A stretch of DNA of 64,000 nt from the NCBI GenBank assembly GCA_040387195.1, contig JAZKEF010000011.1:248001-312000 (forward strand). Reading direction: 5' to 3'. A model generated the notes under the pieces. It did not search any database and was not told the origin of the DNA. It saw only the letters and a program-made list of their open reading frames with translations. Numbering within the stretch: position 1 is the first letter of the stretch; each line of letters opens with the position of its first letter. The stretch comes from UKL13-3 sp040387195. GTDB lineage: Bacteria > Bacteroidota > Bacteroidia > UKL13-3. Position numbers and translations under genes: made by a program. Shown here one piece after another: positions 16,640-24,685 of this stretch.

Positions 16640-18355
16640 TTAACTTAATTGGTATTCAGCCAAACCGAACATATACTTCATCATGGCCTGCAAACGATCG
16701 GTCACCGTTTTTTTTGCGTTTGTATCGCTTGGGTTGTTCTTGTAAAAGTTCCAGGCATCTGTCCAGTAACTATCTGTTGCCTGGCCACTCAAAAGATAAG
16801 CGGTTTTAATCGAATCCCTTGTTGTTTGCGAAAGCGGAATGGGATGGCATAAGGTGGAAATAGCACTGATTAATGAATTCGGATTTTCGGGGGTGGGAAA
16901 CTGGTTCACAAAAGCAATGGTATCATACATCAGTTTATACTGGTTACGATTGTAACCGGTATAAACCATTACATCATTGTATAAATTCCGTTTAGGCAGA
17001 GTGTCGGAATTGATCCATAACTCATAAAACTGAGGGTCTTCGTAAAAGGCCTGCCAGCCCGCTACGTTAGGCGGATCACCAATATCCTGTCCGCATAAGA
17101 TGCTAAATTGTTGCAGGTATAACCAATGTGCATATTGCTGCTGCAGGTTGGTGTTATCCGGGAATACCAATCCCATCATGCGGCTCGAACCTACAATCTG
17201 GTCAATTGGTTGTTTAATCATGCATCCCATGTTGAGGGCATCAAAGAAGTGCTCACTCTTGAGGAGTTTAGAAACAACAGTCATGATATTATATCCTGAA
17301 CTAGCAAAAAGCTGTGCGAGTGGATTGATTACATTGGTTTCAACCGAATCGTCAATCACATAATACACAAAGTAACGGTAGAGTTTACGGCAAATATGTT
17401 TGGCTGTTTCGGGGTGTGCAAACAGCATATTGAGTAGGTCATCCAACTCATCCATACCGGCAGTGGCTCCGGAACGTCCGGTGATAACTGTATTGCCATA
17501 AAAAGAGGAAAACTGTTTGTTGTTGGTATCATGCTTGGATGAGTCAAAGAAGGACGCAATATTTGTTCTGTTGTTACGCCAGCCGGTTAATACCTTGGCA
17601 GCAGCTTTAACATCATCTTCGGTGTAATGTGGAGTAAGATTTTTGCCTATGGTAAACAATTCCTGCAATTCCCTGCCGTAATTTTCATCCGGTGCCGATT
17701 TGGTATTCACCTCTCCGTTAAGATACACAAGCATGGCAGGATCCAGGGTAATTTGTTTGATCAACTCTTTAAAGTTGCCTAAACAATATGCCCTGAGCAA
17801 TGCATGGTGTTTGTAAATATACCTTGAGTCTTGCACAACGTTTGTTTCTGTAGCAAAATGATTGTGCCAGAACAAGGTCATCTTTTCCCTGATGTTTCTG
17901 TCGGGGGCAACCATTAATCCCATCCACCAAGCTTTGAGAGAACTCACACGGGCAAACTCGATATTGGGATTCACCGGAGCATTTACCCATGTTTGGCCGA
18001 AAGGCACAGCTGGGTCGGGAGTATTGGCATTGTTACCATAATGGTTCAGTGGAGGTGGAGGCGGAGAAGCGGGAACATTCAACAGGAAGTCAACCGCTTC
18101 GCTCATGGTTTTGGTCTTAAAAAAATCAACATCACCCTTATTCACTCCGAATAATGTTCGCCTTAACAAATGCAAAACTTGGGCATCACCAAAAGTGCCG
18201 GTGTATTCTGCCACACCCGTAGTTGTCTTCGCAAGGTGACGTGGGAGTGTTTTGTTGGATGGGTCAACATAATCGAGGGTTGCAATGGGAGGTTGCTCTT
18301 TGGTAAGCTTACTTGTTGCATCCTTTAAAAAACCTCTGCGGGATAATGTAGCCAT
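16640..18355 (-). CDS. DUF1800 protein
   Basis: A 571-residue protein; I take the ATG at 18355 rather than the TTG two codons upstream. It begins MATLSRRGFLKDATSK, which carries a twin-arginine SRRGFLK motif, although the hydrophobic stretch that normally follows is weak. DUF1800 features: VLHLLRRTLFGV near residue 60, then MTLFWHNHFAT, ENYGRELQELFTIG, YTEDDVKAAAKVLTGW and the late PPNVAGWQAF. It is regularly encoded next to DUF1501 proteins, as here, and the two are likely to act together in the envelope; no biochemical function is known. Confidence 0.9.
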   Translation of the reverse strand: MATLSRRGFLKDATSKLTKEQPPIATLDYVDPSNKTLPRHLAKTTTGVAEYTGTFGDAQVLHLLRRTLFGVNKGDVDFFKTKTMSEAVDFLLNVPASPPPPPLNHYGNNANTPDPAVPFGQTWVNAPVNPNIEFARVSSLKAWWMGLMVAPDRNIREKMTLFWHNHFATETNVVQDSRYIYKHHALLRAYCLGNFKELIKQITLDPAMLVYLNGEVNTKSAPDENYGRELQELFTIGKNLTPHYTEDDVKAAAKVLTGWRNNRTNIASFFDSSKHDTNNKQFSSFYGNTVITGRSGATAGMDELDDLLNMLFAHPETAKHICRKLYRYFVYYVIDDSVETNVINPLAQLFASSGYNIMTVVSKLLKSEHFFDALNMGCMIKQPIDQIVGSSRMMGLVFPDNTNLQQQYAHWLYLQQFSILCGQDIGDPPNVAGWQAFYEDPQFYELWINSDTLPKRNLYNDVMVYTGYNRNQYKLMYDTIAFVNQFPTPENPNSLISAISTLCHPIPLSQTTRDSIKTAYLLSGQATDSYWTDAWNFYKNNPSDTNAKKTVTDRLQAMMKYMFGLAEYQLS

Positions 18356-18423
18356 AGTCAATAAATTTTATCTAAGACTAAGGTAACCGAAAAAGGTTTA
18401 ATACATGCAGGTAATCGGTAAAA

Positions 18424-19293
18424 TTATACAAATTGAACACGCTCGGAACCTGAATACACATTAAAACGGTCACCGCGTAAAAAGCCGATCAGGGTAATGC
18501 CAAACTCTTTTGCGGTTTCAACTGCCAGGCTGCTGGGTGCTCCAACTGCACATACTATGGGAATACCGGCCATAGCAGCTTTTTGCAAGAGTTCGAAGCT
18601 TGCTCTGCCACTGAGAAGGAGAATGGAATAGTCGCGGGGAAGCACCTCTCCCGCTATTAGCGGGACGCTGTTACAGGAGGCTCCGATGAGTTTATCTAAC
18701 GCATTGTGGCGGCCTACATCTTCTCTGAGGAGTTTAAGATTGCCCGTTATATCAAATAGAGCGCAGGCATGCAAACCACCGGTATGTTCAAACACATTCT
18801 GCTGTTCCCTCAACTTACCGGGAAGTCCGATTATAATATTTCGATTAATTCGCAATTCGTAATTCTCAATTCTCAATGAGCATGTAGTGCGAATGGCCTC
18901 AATGCTTTCCTTGCCACACACACCACAACTGCTGGTAGTATAAAAATTGCGTTGCAGGTTACTGAAGTCAATAGTTACTTCAGGTTTCAATTCTACGCGT
19001 ACAATGTTCTCTTTGTTTTCGAGTGTATTGAGCTCCGTACAATACTGTATTTTATATACCTGGTCGGGTGATTGGATGATACCTTCTGTGAGTAAAAACC
19101 CTAAGGCCAATTCAAAATCATTTCCGGGAGTGCGCATGGTTACCGAAATACTTTTTTGTGCACGCATATCTGCAGGCCCGTATCCGAGGCGGATTTCCAT
19201 GGGTTCTTCTACTGCCAATAAATCAATAGTCTGAATATATTCATTCCCGTTTACCCTGGTAATATTGATGTGTGATACGCTTGGTTGAGTCAT
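18424..19293 (-). CDS. fdhD: formate dehydrogenase accessory sulfurtransferase FdhD
   Basis: A 289-residue protein. FdhD transfers sulfur from a cysteine desulfurase to the molybdenum/tungsten-bisPGD cofactor of formate dehydrogenase. The active-site loop SSCGVCG puts the CxxC cysteines at residues 123 and 126. Other landmarks: RTPGNDFELALGFLLTEG, EHTGGLHACALF, LREDVGRHNALDKLIG and SGRASFELLQKAAMAGIP. Residues about 140-152 (LRIENYELRINRN) come from a stretch of short direct DNA repeats (18842-18881) and look like a repeat-derived insertion in a variable loop. No formate dehydrogenase gene is in the window. Cassette B begins 5 bases upstream of its ATG. Confidence 0.93.
   Translation of the reverse strand: MTQPSVSHINITRVNGNEYIQTIDLLAVEEPMEIRLGYGPADMRAQKSISVTMRTPGNDFELALGFLLTEGIIQSPDQVYKIQYCTELNTLENKENIVRVELKPEVTIDFSNLQRNFYTTSSCGVCGKESIEAIRTTCSLRIENYELRINRNIIIGLPGKLREQQNVFEHTGGLHACALFDITGNLKLLREDVGRHNALDKLIGASCNSVPLIAGEVLPRDYSILLLSGRASFELLQKAAMAGIPIVCAVGAPSSLAVETAKEFGITLIGFLRGDRFNVYSGSERVQFV
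18842..18881. repeat. in-frame heptad repeat tract inside fdhD
   Basis: The plus strand shows AATTCGC, AATTCGT, AATTCTC, AATTCTC units in a row. It encodes the odd residues LRIENYELRIN of FdhD. A related AATCTCAA tract lies upstream of the thioesterase gene (7141-7172). Confidence 0.55.
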
Positions 19294-19298
19294 TTTTT

Positions 19299-19860
19299 GT
19301 ACACTAAGGCCACTAAAAGAGTAAGATAAAGAAAGAGCACAAAGGGAAGAGTTTCTTTATTTAACGAAACGGGTTATCCCTTGTCTTATAAAGCGTACTT
19401 TGAAATTGATTAAAAAACCTAAACGTTTTCCTGTCATTGTCAAATAGCTCAACAGTTGTGCGTCAACTGATTCATGCATTCTCTCCACCGCCTTCATTTC
19501 AATTACTACTTTATCTTCAACAAGGATATCAAGTTTGAAAGCATCTTGTATCAATAAATTTTCGTATTGCACCGCAATTGGCAATTGCGTTTTACAGTTC
19601 AAGCCTGCCTTTCGGAGCTCATAAACCAAGCATTGTTCATATACCTTTTCTAATAATCCGGGACCAAGTTTTTTATGGACTTTGTAGGCACAATCAACAA
19701 TTGTTGTTGCAATTTTTTCAGTTTCTTCATCAAGGGGCATATGTAATATTAAGAATCATTCAAGAAAATACCAAATATCCGATGAAAAAACGACCAAGTG
19801 AATTTTCATTTCCCTTCGTGCCCTTCTTGCATTTCAATTACATTTCGTGTCTTCGTGTAC
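19299..19860. mobile_element. GxxExxY cassette B with imperfect terminal inverted repeats
   Basis: The left arm (19299-19348) begins GTACACTAAGGCCACTAAAAG and ends GCACAAAGGGAA. The right arm (19810-19860) reads, as its complement, GTACACGAAGACACGAAATG and ends GCACGAAGGGAA. The two arms align over about 50 bases with scattered mismatches. The element encloses one GxxExxY gene. It begins 5 bases before the fdhD start codon and separates fdhD from the MobA-fusion gene. The right arm is repeated twice more beyond the element (to 19987). Confidence 0.55.
19357..19740 (-). CDS. GxxExxY protein (copy B)
   Basis: A 127-residue member of the GxxExxY family. The motif is GPGLLEKVYEQ (residues about 25-35) within AYKVHKKLGPGLLE. 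The central strand pair FKLDILVEDKVVIEMKAVE has the D...E-x-K spacing seen in copy A and in PD-(D/E)XK-type cores, and LGFLINFKV follows. No signal peptide; probably cytoplasmic. Function unknown. It lies between fdhD and the THEP1-MobA gene, all on the minus strand, inside the inverted arms of cassette B. Confidence 0.85.
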   Translation of the reverse strand: MPLDEETEKIATTIVDCAYKVHKKLGPGLLEKVYEQCLVYELRKAGLNCKTQLPIAVQYENLLIQDAFKLDILVEDKVVIEMKAVERMHESVDAQLLSYLTMTGKRLGFLINFKVRFIRQGITRFVK

Positions 19861-19990
19861 AAAGAACGGACAATTTACTTCGTGCTCTTCTTGCATTTCA
19901 ATTACATTTCGTGTCTTCGTGTACAAAGAACTGACAATTTACTTCGTGCCCTTCTTGCATTTCAATTAAATTTTGTGTCTTCGTATACAG
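19814..19990. repeat. 64-bp tandem repeat, three units
   Basis: The units start at 19814, 19878 and 19942 (CTTCGTGC(C/T)CTTCTTGCATTT...). The period is exactly 64, and the third unit is incomplete and slightly diverged. The unit is the right arm of cassette B plus a short spacer, so the arm was amplified in place. All units are nearly identical with no variable spacers, so this is not a CRISPR array. Confidence 0.85.
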
Positions 19991-19993
19991 ACA

Positions 19994-21049
19994 CTAATAG
20001 TCTATACTCTTTATATTTTTTGAAAGAGAAGGAAAAGTCCGTTTTGTATTTACTGTTTTCAAAAACTGTTGTAGTGAGGTGTTGCCCTTTTGGTAAAAAT
20101 CGAGGAGGAGTGGGGCGCATTGTTTTTCATAAATGGCGAGCAATGGTTCATCAAAACCCGATTCCGGATTGTGGTAACATACAACATCAAATCCATTTGC
20201 TCTTGCATCAATTAATGTCTTCATGTCAGCTTCTGTGAAGTACGGATAATCACAACCGGTAACGAGTAAAGGCGCTTGCGGTAATTGCTCAAAAGCACTT
20301 AATACGCCCGTCATAGGGCCGGTATTTTCAAATGTCGCATTGTCTAAAATGGTCTGGTATTGTTCATCAATATCAGATTGCTGTTGGTTGTTACACGAAA
20401 TAAAAACACCATTGCAAAAAGGCTTCATCATATCGGCAACATGTGCATATTGTTCTTTGGTATGGTATTGAATAAATGCCTTATCCCTTCCCATTCTGAC
20501 ACTCTGTCCACCACATAATACCAATCCAATTAAATCTTGGTTGTGTTCTTCTGTTGCTTCCACTGTGGTTAAAAAAAAGTCTTTGGATAACACAACAGCA
20601 TCCTCCATTCCATAATGCTTCTTAGCATCCTCCAGTAAATAATCCCGGACAACCAGCAGCAGTTTTGTTTGTGTTGTCTGTGTTTTAAAATGCTGAATAA
20701 GCATCGAAAGTTCAGGTTCCAGCCCTTCATTCCTATCCATCTCCAACCTACCAACCTCATCCACCACAATCCATTCCGGTTGTTGCAGGATTGCTGTACG
20801 CATGATATTCCGTGCTGTTTCAAACACACCCTTATCAAACACAAACCGACCTATTTTAATACCGTCATCACCTTCATGCAACTGCAGCTTGTGGTAGGTA
20901 TGGTGTTGAATATCGTAAAGCTTACGCGTGCCCTCCACATCGGGTGTAAGGAAACCGGCAACCTTGGATTGTGATTGAATCCATTGCATCAGCAATGTTG
21001 TTTTACCTGATTGAATGGGCTGGCTTAAGATGTAAATAGAACTTGCCAT
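19994..21049 (-). CDS. THEP1-type NTPase fused to MobA-like guanylyltransferase
   Basis: A 351-residue fusion. Residues about 1-170 form a P-loop NTPase of the THEP1 (NTPase_1) type, with Walker A QPIQSGKTTLL and Walker B WIVVDEVGRLE. Residues about 172-351 form a MobA-like nucleotidyltransferase with LVLCGGQSVRMGRDKA (the L-x-G-G-x-S-x-R-M-G-x-D-K signature) and the later TGCDYPYF metal-binding strand. MobA attaches GMP to molybdopterin to give the bis-MGD cofactor used by formate dehydrogenases, which fits with fdhD nearby. The role of the NTPase half is unclear. It starts 7 bases after the membrane-protein gene ends, so the two are in one operon. Confidence 0.85.
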   Translation of the reverse strand: MASSIYILSQPIQSGKTTLLMQWIQSQSKVAGFLTPDVEGTRKLYDIQHHTYHKLQLHEGDDGIKIGRFVFDKGVFETARNIMRTAILQQPEWIVVDEVGRLEMDRNEGLEPELSMLIQHFKTQTTQTKLLLVVRDYLLEDAKKHYGMEDAVVLSKDFFLTTVEATEEHNQDLIGLVLCGGQSVRMGRDKAFIQYHTKEQYAHVADMMKPFCNGVFISCNNQQQSDIDEQYQTILDNATFENTGPMTGVLSAFEQLPQAPLLVTGCDYPYFTEADMKTLIDARANGFDVVCYHNPESGFDEPLLAIYEKQCAPLLLDFYQKGNTSLQQFLKTVNTKRTFPSLSKNIKSIDY

Positions 21050-21056
21050 GTGCTAC

Positions 21057-22049
21057 CTATTTATATAAGGCAAATACGATCAGGTTGGTTACAAAGGCCT
21101 TGTATACACCCAAGCCTGTATGTTGATTACGGGCTAATCGCATGGCAGGAGCAATATGCAAACGCAGTTCAGGAATACTGTTGAGGATGGAAGTGAGTTG
21201 GGTGGCTTTTGATTGCTGTTGTTTTTTGAGCCAGCGATTTATTGCTGTTTTGATAAGCGGATTGATGATATAAAAAAGGATAAGCAATGCCGCTATCGTT
21301 CTCCCCAATACATACCATATTTTACCTGCTGAACCCTGCATCAGAAATACAGTGACAATAAACAACAGAATGAAAAAGGTTGCCATCAATTTAAAGCCAA
21401 ACTTTCTTTTACCTGTTACAGCAGTAGTATTTTCTTTTATAGTTAAATCGTTGTATGATAACAATAAGGCATCCGATTGTTGATGTATAACTTTAGGTAA
21501 TCCCGAAGCCCATAAACCCAGGATTCCTCCCCAGATAATATACACCCCGGTATAGCTTGCAATGAGCCAGATGCTGAAAGAGAAATCATTAAACAGGGTT
21601 AAATCTTTGAGCACACTTGCCACAAAAGCATCCAGTGCTTCCCATATACTTTTGCCAAAAATAAGCGTGGCTACCAAAAACTTTTGAATGGCCGACTCAA
21701 ACAATGCAATCATTCCGAAAATACATGCCGCCAATCGAAAGAATGGAATCACCGAAAATAAAACAGCTCCGATGACTCCCTGAAAGGCAACGGCAATATA
21801 TGCCATGGGAGGAGAGTGCGGACTGGCAGCAGCTTTTACCAGTATCACTAATAATGTTGCCTGCAAAATAACTTTAAATGGTTTAGTACTTTCAAAGGCA
21901 ATAAGCGTGATGATAACAATGGCAAATCCCCCCAGAAAAAATCCGGTAAATGGAATTTTAAGCGCATGCATCAGCCCGCCTAAACCACTTTCACTGAGTG
22001 CCCATAAAGCAGTCAGTCGGGTTACCGTATTTGCCGCAGCTGTTGCCAA
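21057..22049 (-). CDS. multi-pass membrane protein, unknown
   Basis: A 330-residue protein with about 7-8 hydrophobic segments: five in the first 180 residues, a soluble loop (about 185-210), then two or three more. The start is a TTG at 22049; an in-frame stop just upstream excludes a longer ATG start, and the next ATG (MHALKIPFTG) would remove the first helix region. I do not recognise the family. The N-terminal SGLGGLMHALKIPFTGFFLGG recalls the glycine-rich first helices of small-molecule uptake S-components, but that is only a resemblance. It sits 2 bases after the MFS gene and 7 before the THEP1-MobA fusion, so a transport role linked to a cofactor or metal is possible. Confidence 0.65.
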   Translation of the reverse strand: MATAAANTVTRLTALWALSESGLGGLMHALKIPFTGFFLGGFAIVIITLIAFESTKPFKVILQATLLVILVKAAASPHSPPMAYIAVAFQGVIGAVLFSVIPFFRLAACIFGMIALFESAIQKFLVATLIFGKSIWEALDAFVASVLKDLTLFNDFSFSIWLIASYTGVYIIWGGILGLWASGLPKVIHQQSDALLLSYNDLTIKENTTAVTGKRKFGFKLMATFFILLFIVTVFLMQGSAGKIWYVLGRTIAALLILFYIINPLIKTAINRWLKKQQQSKATQLTSILNSIPELRLHIAPAMRLARNQHTGLGVYKAFVTNLIVFALYK

Positions 22050-22051
22050 AC

Positions 22052-23278
22052 TTAGTGTTTACTGATAAAACGGGTTGACAGGGTTTTGTATGAGAAAAAC
22101 AGACTGAGTATGGTTAGAAAAGCAGCCAGGTAAAATGATGCTCCTGGAAGATAAACAGGCGCATCAGCGGATGTAAAGTAAGCAAATATTCCGTTCATCA
22201 TTACAGGGCCAATGATGGATGTAACGCTCATTAAGCTCGTAAGTGCTCCTTGTAATTCGCCCTGTTCATTTGGCGGAACCTGTGATGAGATGATCCCTTG
22301 TAATGCAGGACCTGCAATTCCTCCCAGGCAATAAGGTACCAAAAAAGCAAACATCATCCAGCTGGCCGAAGCCATTCCGAACAACAACAATCCCATCGCA
22401 TAAAAGGCAATTCCGATATACACCGCGTTTTGCTGACCCAGTTTGGGAATTGCAATCCTGATCAATCCACCCTGCACAAGGGATATTAATACACCCACCA
22501 CGGCCAGTGAATAGCCTACCATCTTTTCATCCCACGAGAACTTGAACATGGTATAAAAGCTCCAGTTACTTTGTACGGCATGAGCCGCGATATAAATTAA
22601 TACCAGCGAAACAACCAAACCTGATACAACAGGATATTTACGCAGGTGCATCAACGATCCGATCGGGTTGGCACGTTTCCATTCGAATGGTCTGCGTTGC
22701 GTTAGTTCCAACGACTCTGGTAATACAAAATAACCATAAATAAGATTACAGAAGGTTAACGCTGCTGCCAATAAAAATGGCGCACGCGGGCCCCAGGCTC
22801 CTCCGGCCAATCCACCAATGAGTGGCCCGATAATAAATCCAAGTCCGAATGCAGCCCCGATCAATCCGAAATTTTGGGCACGTTTTTCAGGTGTGCTGAT
22901 ATCGGCAATATAGGCAGTAGCTGTAGTAAAGCTAGCTCCGAATACTCCGGCAATAAGACGTCCTACAAACAACCAGGCCAATGTGGGTGCATATGCATGA
23001 AAAATATAATCAATACCCAACCCCAGCAATGAAAGCAGTAAAACAGGTCTGCGGCCAAACCTGTCGCTCAAACCGCCCATAATAGGAGAGCAGAGAAACG
23101 ACATGATGGCAAATGAAAACATAAGCCAGCCCCCGTAACGCGAAGCCTCGCTGAGACCTTCACCGGTAAGTTGTGAAATCAGTTTGGGAACCACCGGTAT
23201 GATGATTCCTAGGCCGATAACATCAACCAGAATGGTAATGAAAATAAAAATTAATGCATTGTTCCGTTTAACTGTCAT
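22052..23278 (-). CDS. TCR/Tet-type MFS transporter
   Basis: A 408-residue major-facilitator transporter with 12 membrane helices. ILVDVIGLGIIIPVVP at the N-terminus and the loop 2-3 motif GGLSDRFGRRPVLL are characteristic of the TetA-like (TCR/Tet) drug:H+ antiporter group, and GFIIGPLIGGLAG is the antiporter motif in helix 5. It is likely an efflux pump for a small molecule; tetracycline specificity cannot be claimed. It is the first gene of a minus-strand run (MFS, membrane protein, THEP1-MobA) with 2- and 7-base gaps. Confidence 0.87.
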   Translation of the reverse strand: MTVKRNNALIFIFITILVDVIGLGIIIPVVPKLISQLTGEGLSEASRYGGWLMFSFAIMSFLCSPIMGGLSDRFGRRPVLLLSLLGLGIDYIFHAYAPTLAWLFVGRLIAGVFGASFTTATAYIADISTPEKRAQNFGLIGAAFGLGFIIGPLIGGLAGGAWGPRAPFLLAAALTFCNLIYGYFVLPESLELTQRRPFEWKRANPIGSLMHLRKYPVVSGLVVSLVLIYIAAHAVQSNWSFYTMFKFSWDEKMVGYSLAVVGVLISLVQGGLIRIAIPKLGQQNAVYIGIAFYAMGLLLFGMASASWMMFAFLVPYCLGGIAGPALQGIISSQVPPNEQGELQGALTSLMSVTSIIGPVMMNGIFAYFTSADAPVYLPGASFYLAAFLTILSLFFSYKTLSTRFISKH

Positions 23279-23294
23279 GGTGTTTTGTTTTTCT

Positions 23295-24614
23295 TTATGC
23301 CGGTAAATCTAAATAAAATGAGGACCCTTTGTTTTCGACCGACTCAACCCAAAGTTTTCCTCCGTGTTGTTCGGCAAACTGCCTGCTTATATGCAATCCC
23401 AAACCGATTGATGCTTCGTTGTTTATTCCTAAGCGTCCTGCCGATGTAAATTTATCGAACAAATTGGGAATGTGATCAGCTGGAATTCCCATGCCGTTGT
23501 CATTAACGGAAATCCTTACCCAGCCTTTTACCCTCTTAAGTTCCACTGAAATTTTTCCATGTGCTTGGGGTGTAAACTTGATGGCGTTTCCAATTAAGTT
23601 ATCAATGATCCGTTGCACTTTATCCTTGTGAATGGGCAATACGATCCACTCATCCGGTAATATCAGTTCCAGCTTAACCTTATTGTTTACAACCTTCTTC
23701 CAGTTGCGGAAACAATCCTGCAACAGGGTATTGAGGTGTTCCGGATTTTTGATGAGCTTTGAACTGTTTTCTTCTTGTGCAGCAGCAACAATTTCCCTGA
23801 TAATACGGTCCGCCTTATCGCAACAATCTTTAATAAGCTGAAAATAGGCCGCCTGTTCTTCCTCCTGTCCGGGCATTTGCATGAGCTCCACCAGTGATTG
23901 GATGTTGTTGAGTGGTGAACGAAGATCGTGTGCAACCATGCTCAGTAATTCATTTTTCGATTCGTTGGCCAGTTCAATTTCCTTGTTTTTCGCCTCTATG
24001 GTTCGCACCTTCTTATAATAATTGGCATGATAGGTATAGAGCAACCGTGAAATAAGGATATACACCGAAAGTATAATAAAAAATGCCACAACATTGGAAA
24101 CCCACAAGTTAGGATCAGTTTGGAAATAACCCAGGCCACCTATAAAAATGCAAAAAGTAATTCCTGCAATAGCAATGGTTTCGAGCATTGAGAAAACCAT
24201 CACACCTGCTACCAAAAACAATCCCACTAGCAACATCGCCATGGTATTGGATGGATTTCGTTGGGCGATGAAGGAAAGTCCAACATTCTTAATCACAAAC
24301 AATAACGCATACATCCACGCTATCCAATGGTAGCTAGGTAGTTCATCGGGCATCAATCGCTTGCGCAATAGGATGAATACTGCGGCAAAAAAGAGGGATA
24401 CCAGGCCAAAATAGGTATTGACTTTAAGGTAAGATTCAAAGCTGTTTAAAACAGGTTCGTAATCGTAAAACAGAGTAGTGGAGCGCCATACCATACCTAG
24501 TATCAAAGAAATAGCGGCAATGATCTGCGCTATTTTAAAGTTCTGCAACCGCGTTTGGTTGCTAAAACCGTCTCTGAACTCGGGTTCAATAGAAGAAATG
24601 AGGTATAGTTTCAT
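23295..24614 (-). CDS. membrane sensor histidine kinase (HisKA type)
   Basis: A 439-residue kinase. About six membrane helices fill residues 28-192, then a short coiled linker, then HisKA with the phospho-accepting His at about 229 (SMVAHDLRSPL). The HATPase domain follows, with N box IIDNLIGNAIKFTP, G1 DNGMGIP and G2 GLGLHISRQF. No receiver or PAS domain is present, and no response regulator is encoded next to it, so its partner is elsewhere. The input is presumably sensed by the membrane part. It lies 16 bases upstream of the MFS gene on the same strand and may be co-transcribed. Confidence 0.9.
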   Translation of the reverse strand: MKLYLISSIEPEFRDGFSNQTRLQNFKIAQIIAAISLILGMVWRSTTLFYDYEPVLNSFESYLKVNTYFGLVSLFFAAVFILLRKRLMPDELPSYHWIAWMYALLFVIKNVGLSFIAQRNPSNTMAMLLVGLFLVAGVMVFSMLETIAIAGITFCIFIGGLGYFQTDPNLWVSNVVAFFIILSVYILISRLLYTYHANYYKKVRTIEAKNKEIELANESKNELLSMVAHDLRSPLNNIQSLVELMQMPGQEEEQAAYFQLIKDCCDKADRIIREIVAAAQEENSSKLIKNPEHLNTLLQDCFRNWKKVVNNKVKLELILPDEWIVLPIHKDKVQRIIDNLIGNAIKFTPQAHGKISVELKRVKGWVRISVNDNGMGIPADHIPNLFDKFTSAGRLGINNEASIGLGLHISRQFAEQHGGKLWVESVENKGSSFYLDLPA

Positions 24615-24685
24615 GGCGGGGGTGAATTCTATCGCAATATATTATCCTATTAGATATTATCTTACCTTGCGGAAAAATATACCAA

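Noticed and set aside
19798..20238. 146-codon plus-strand frame downstream of the GxxExxY gene
   Set aside because: It reads through the 64-bp tandem repeats and antisense to the MobA-like domain; the translation repeats HFNYISCLRVQRTDN.
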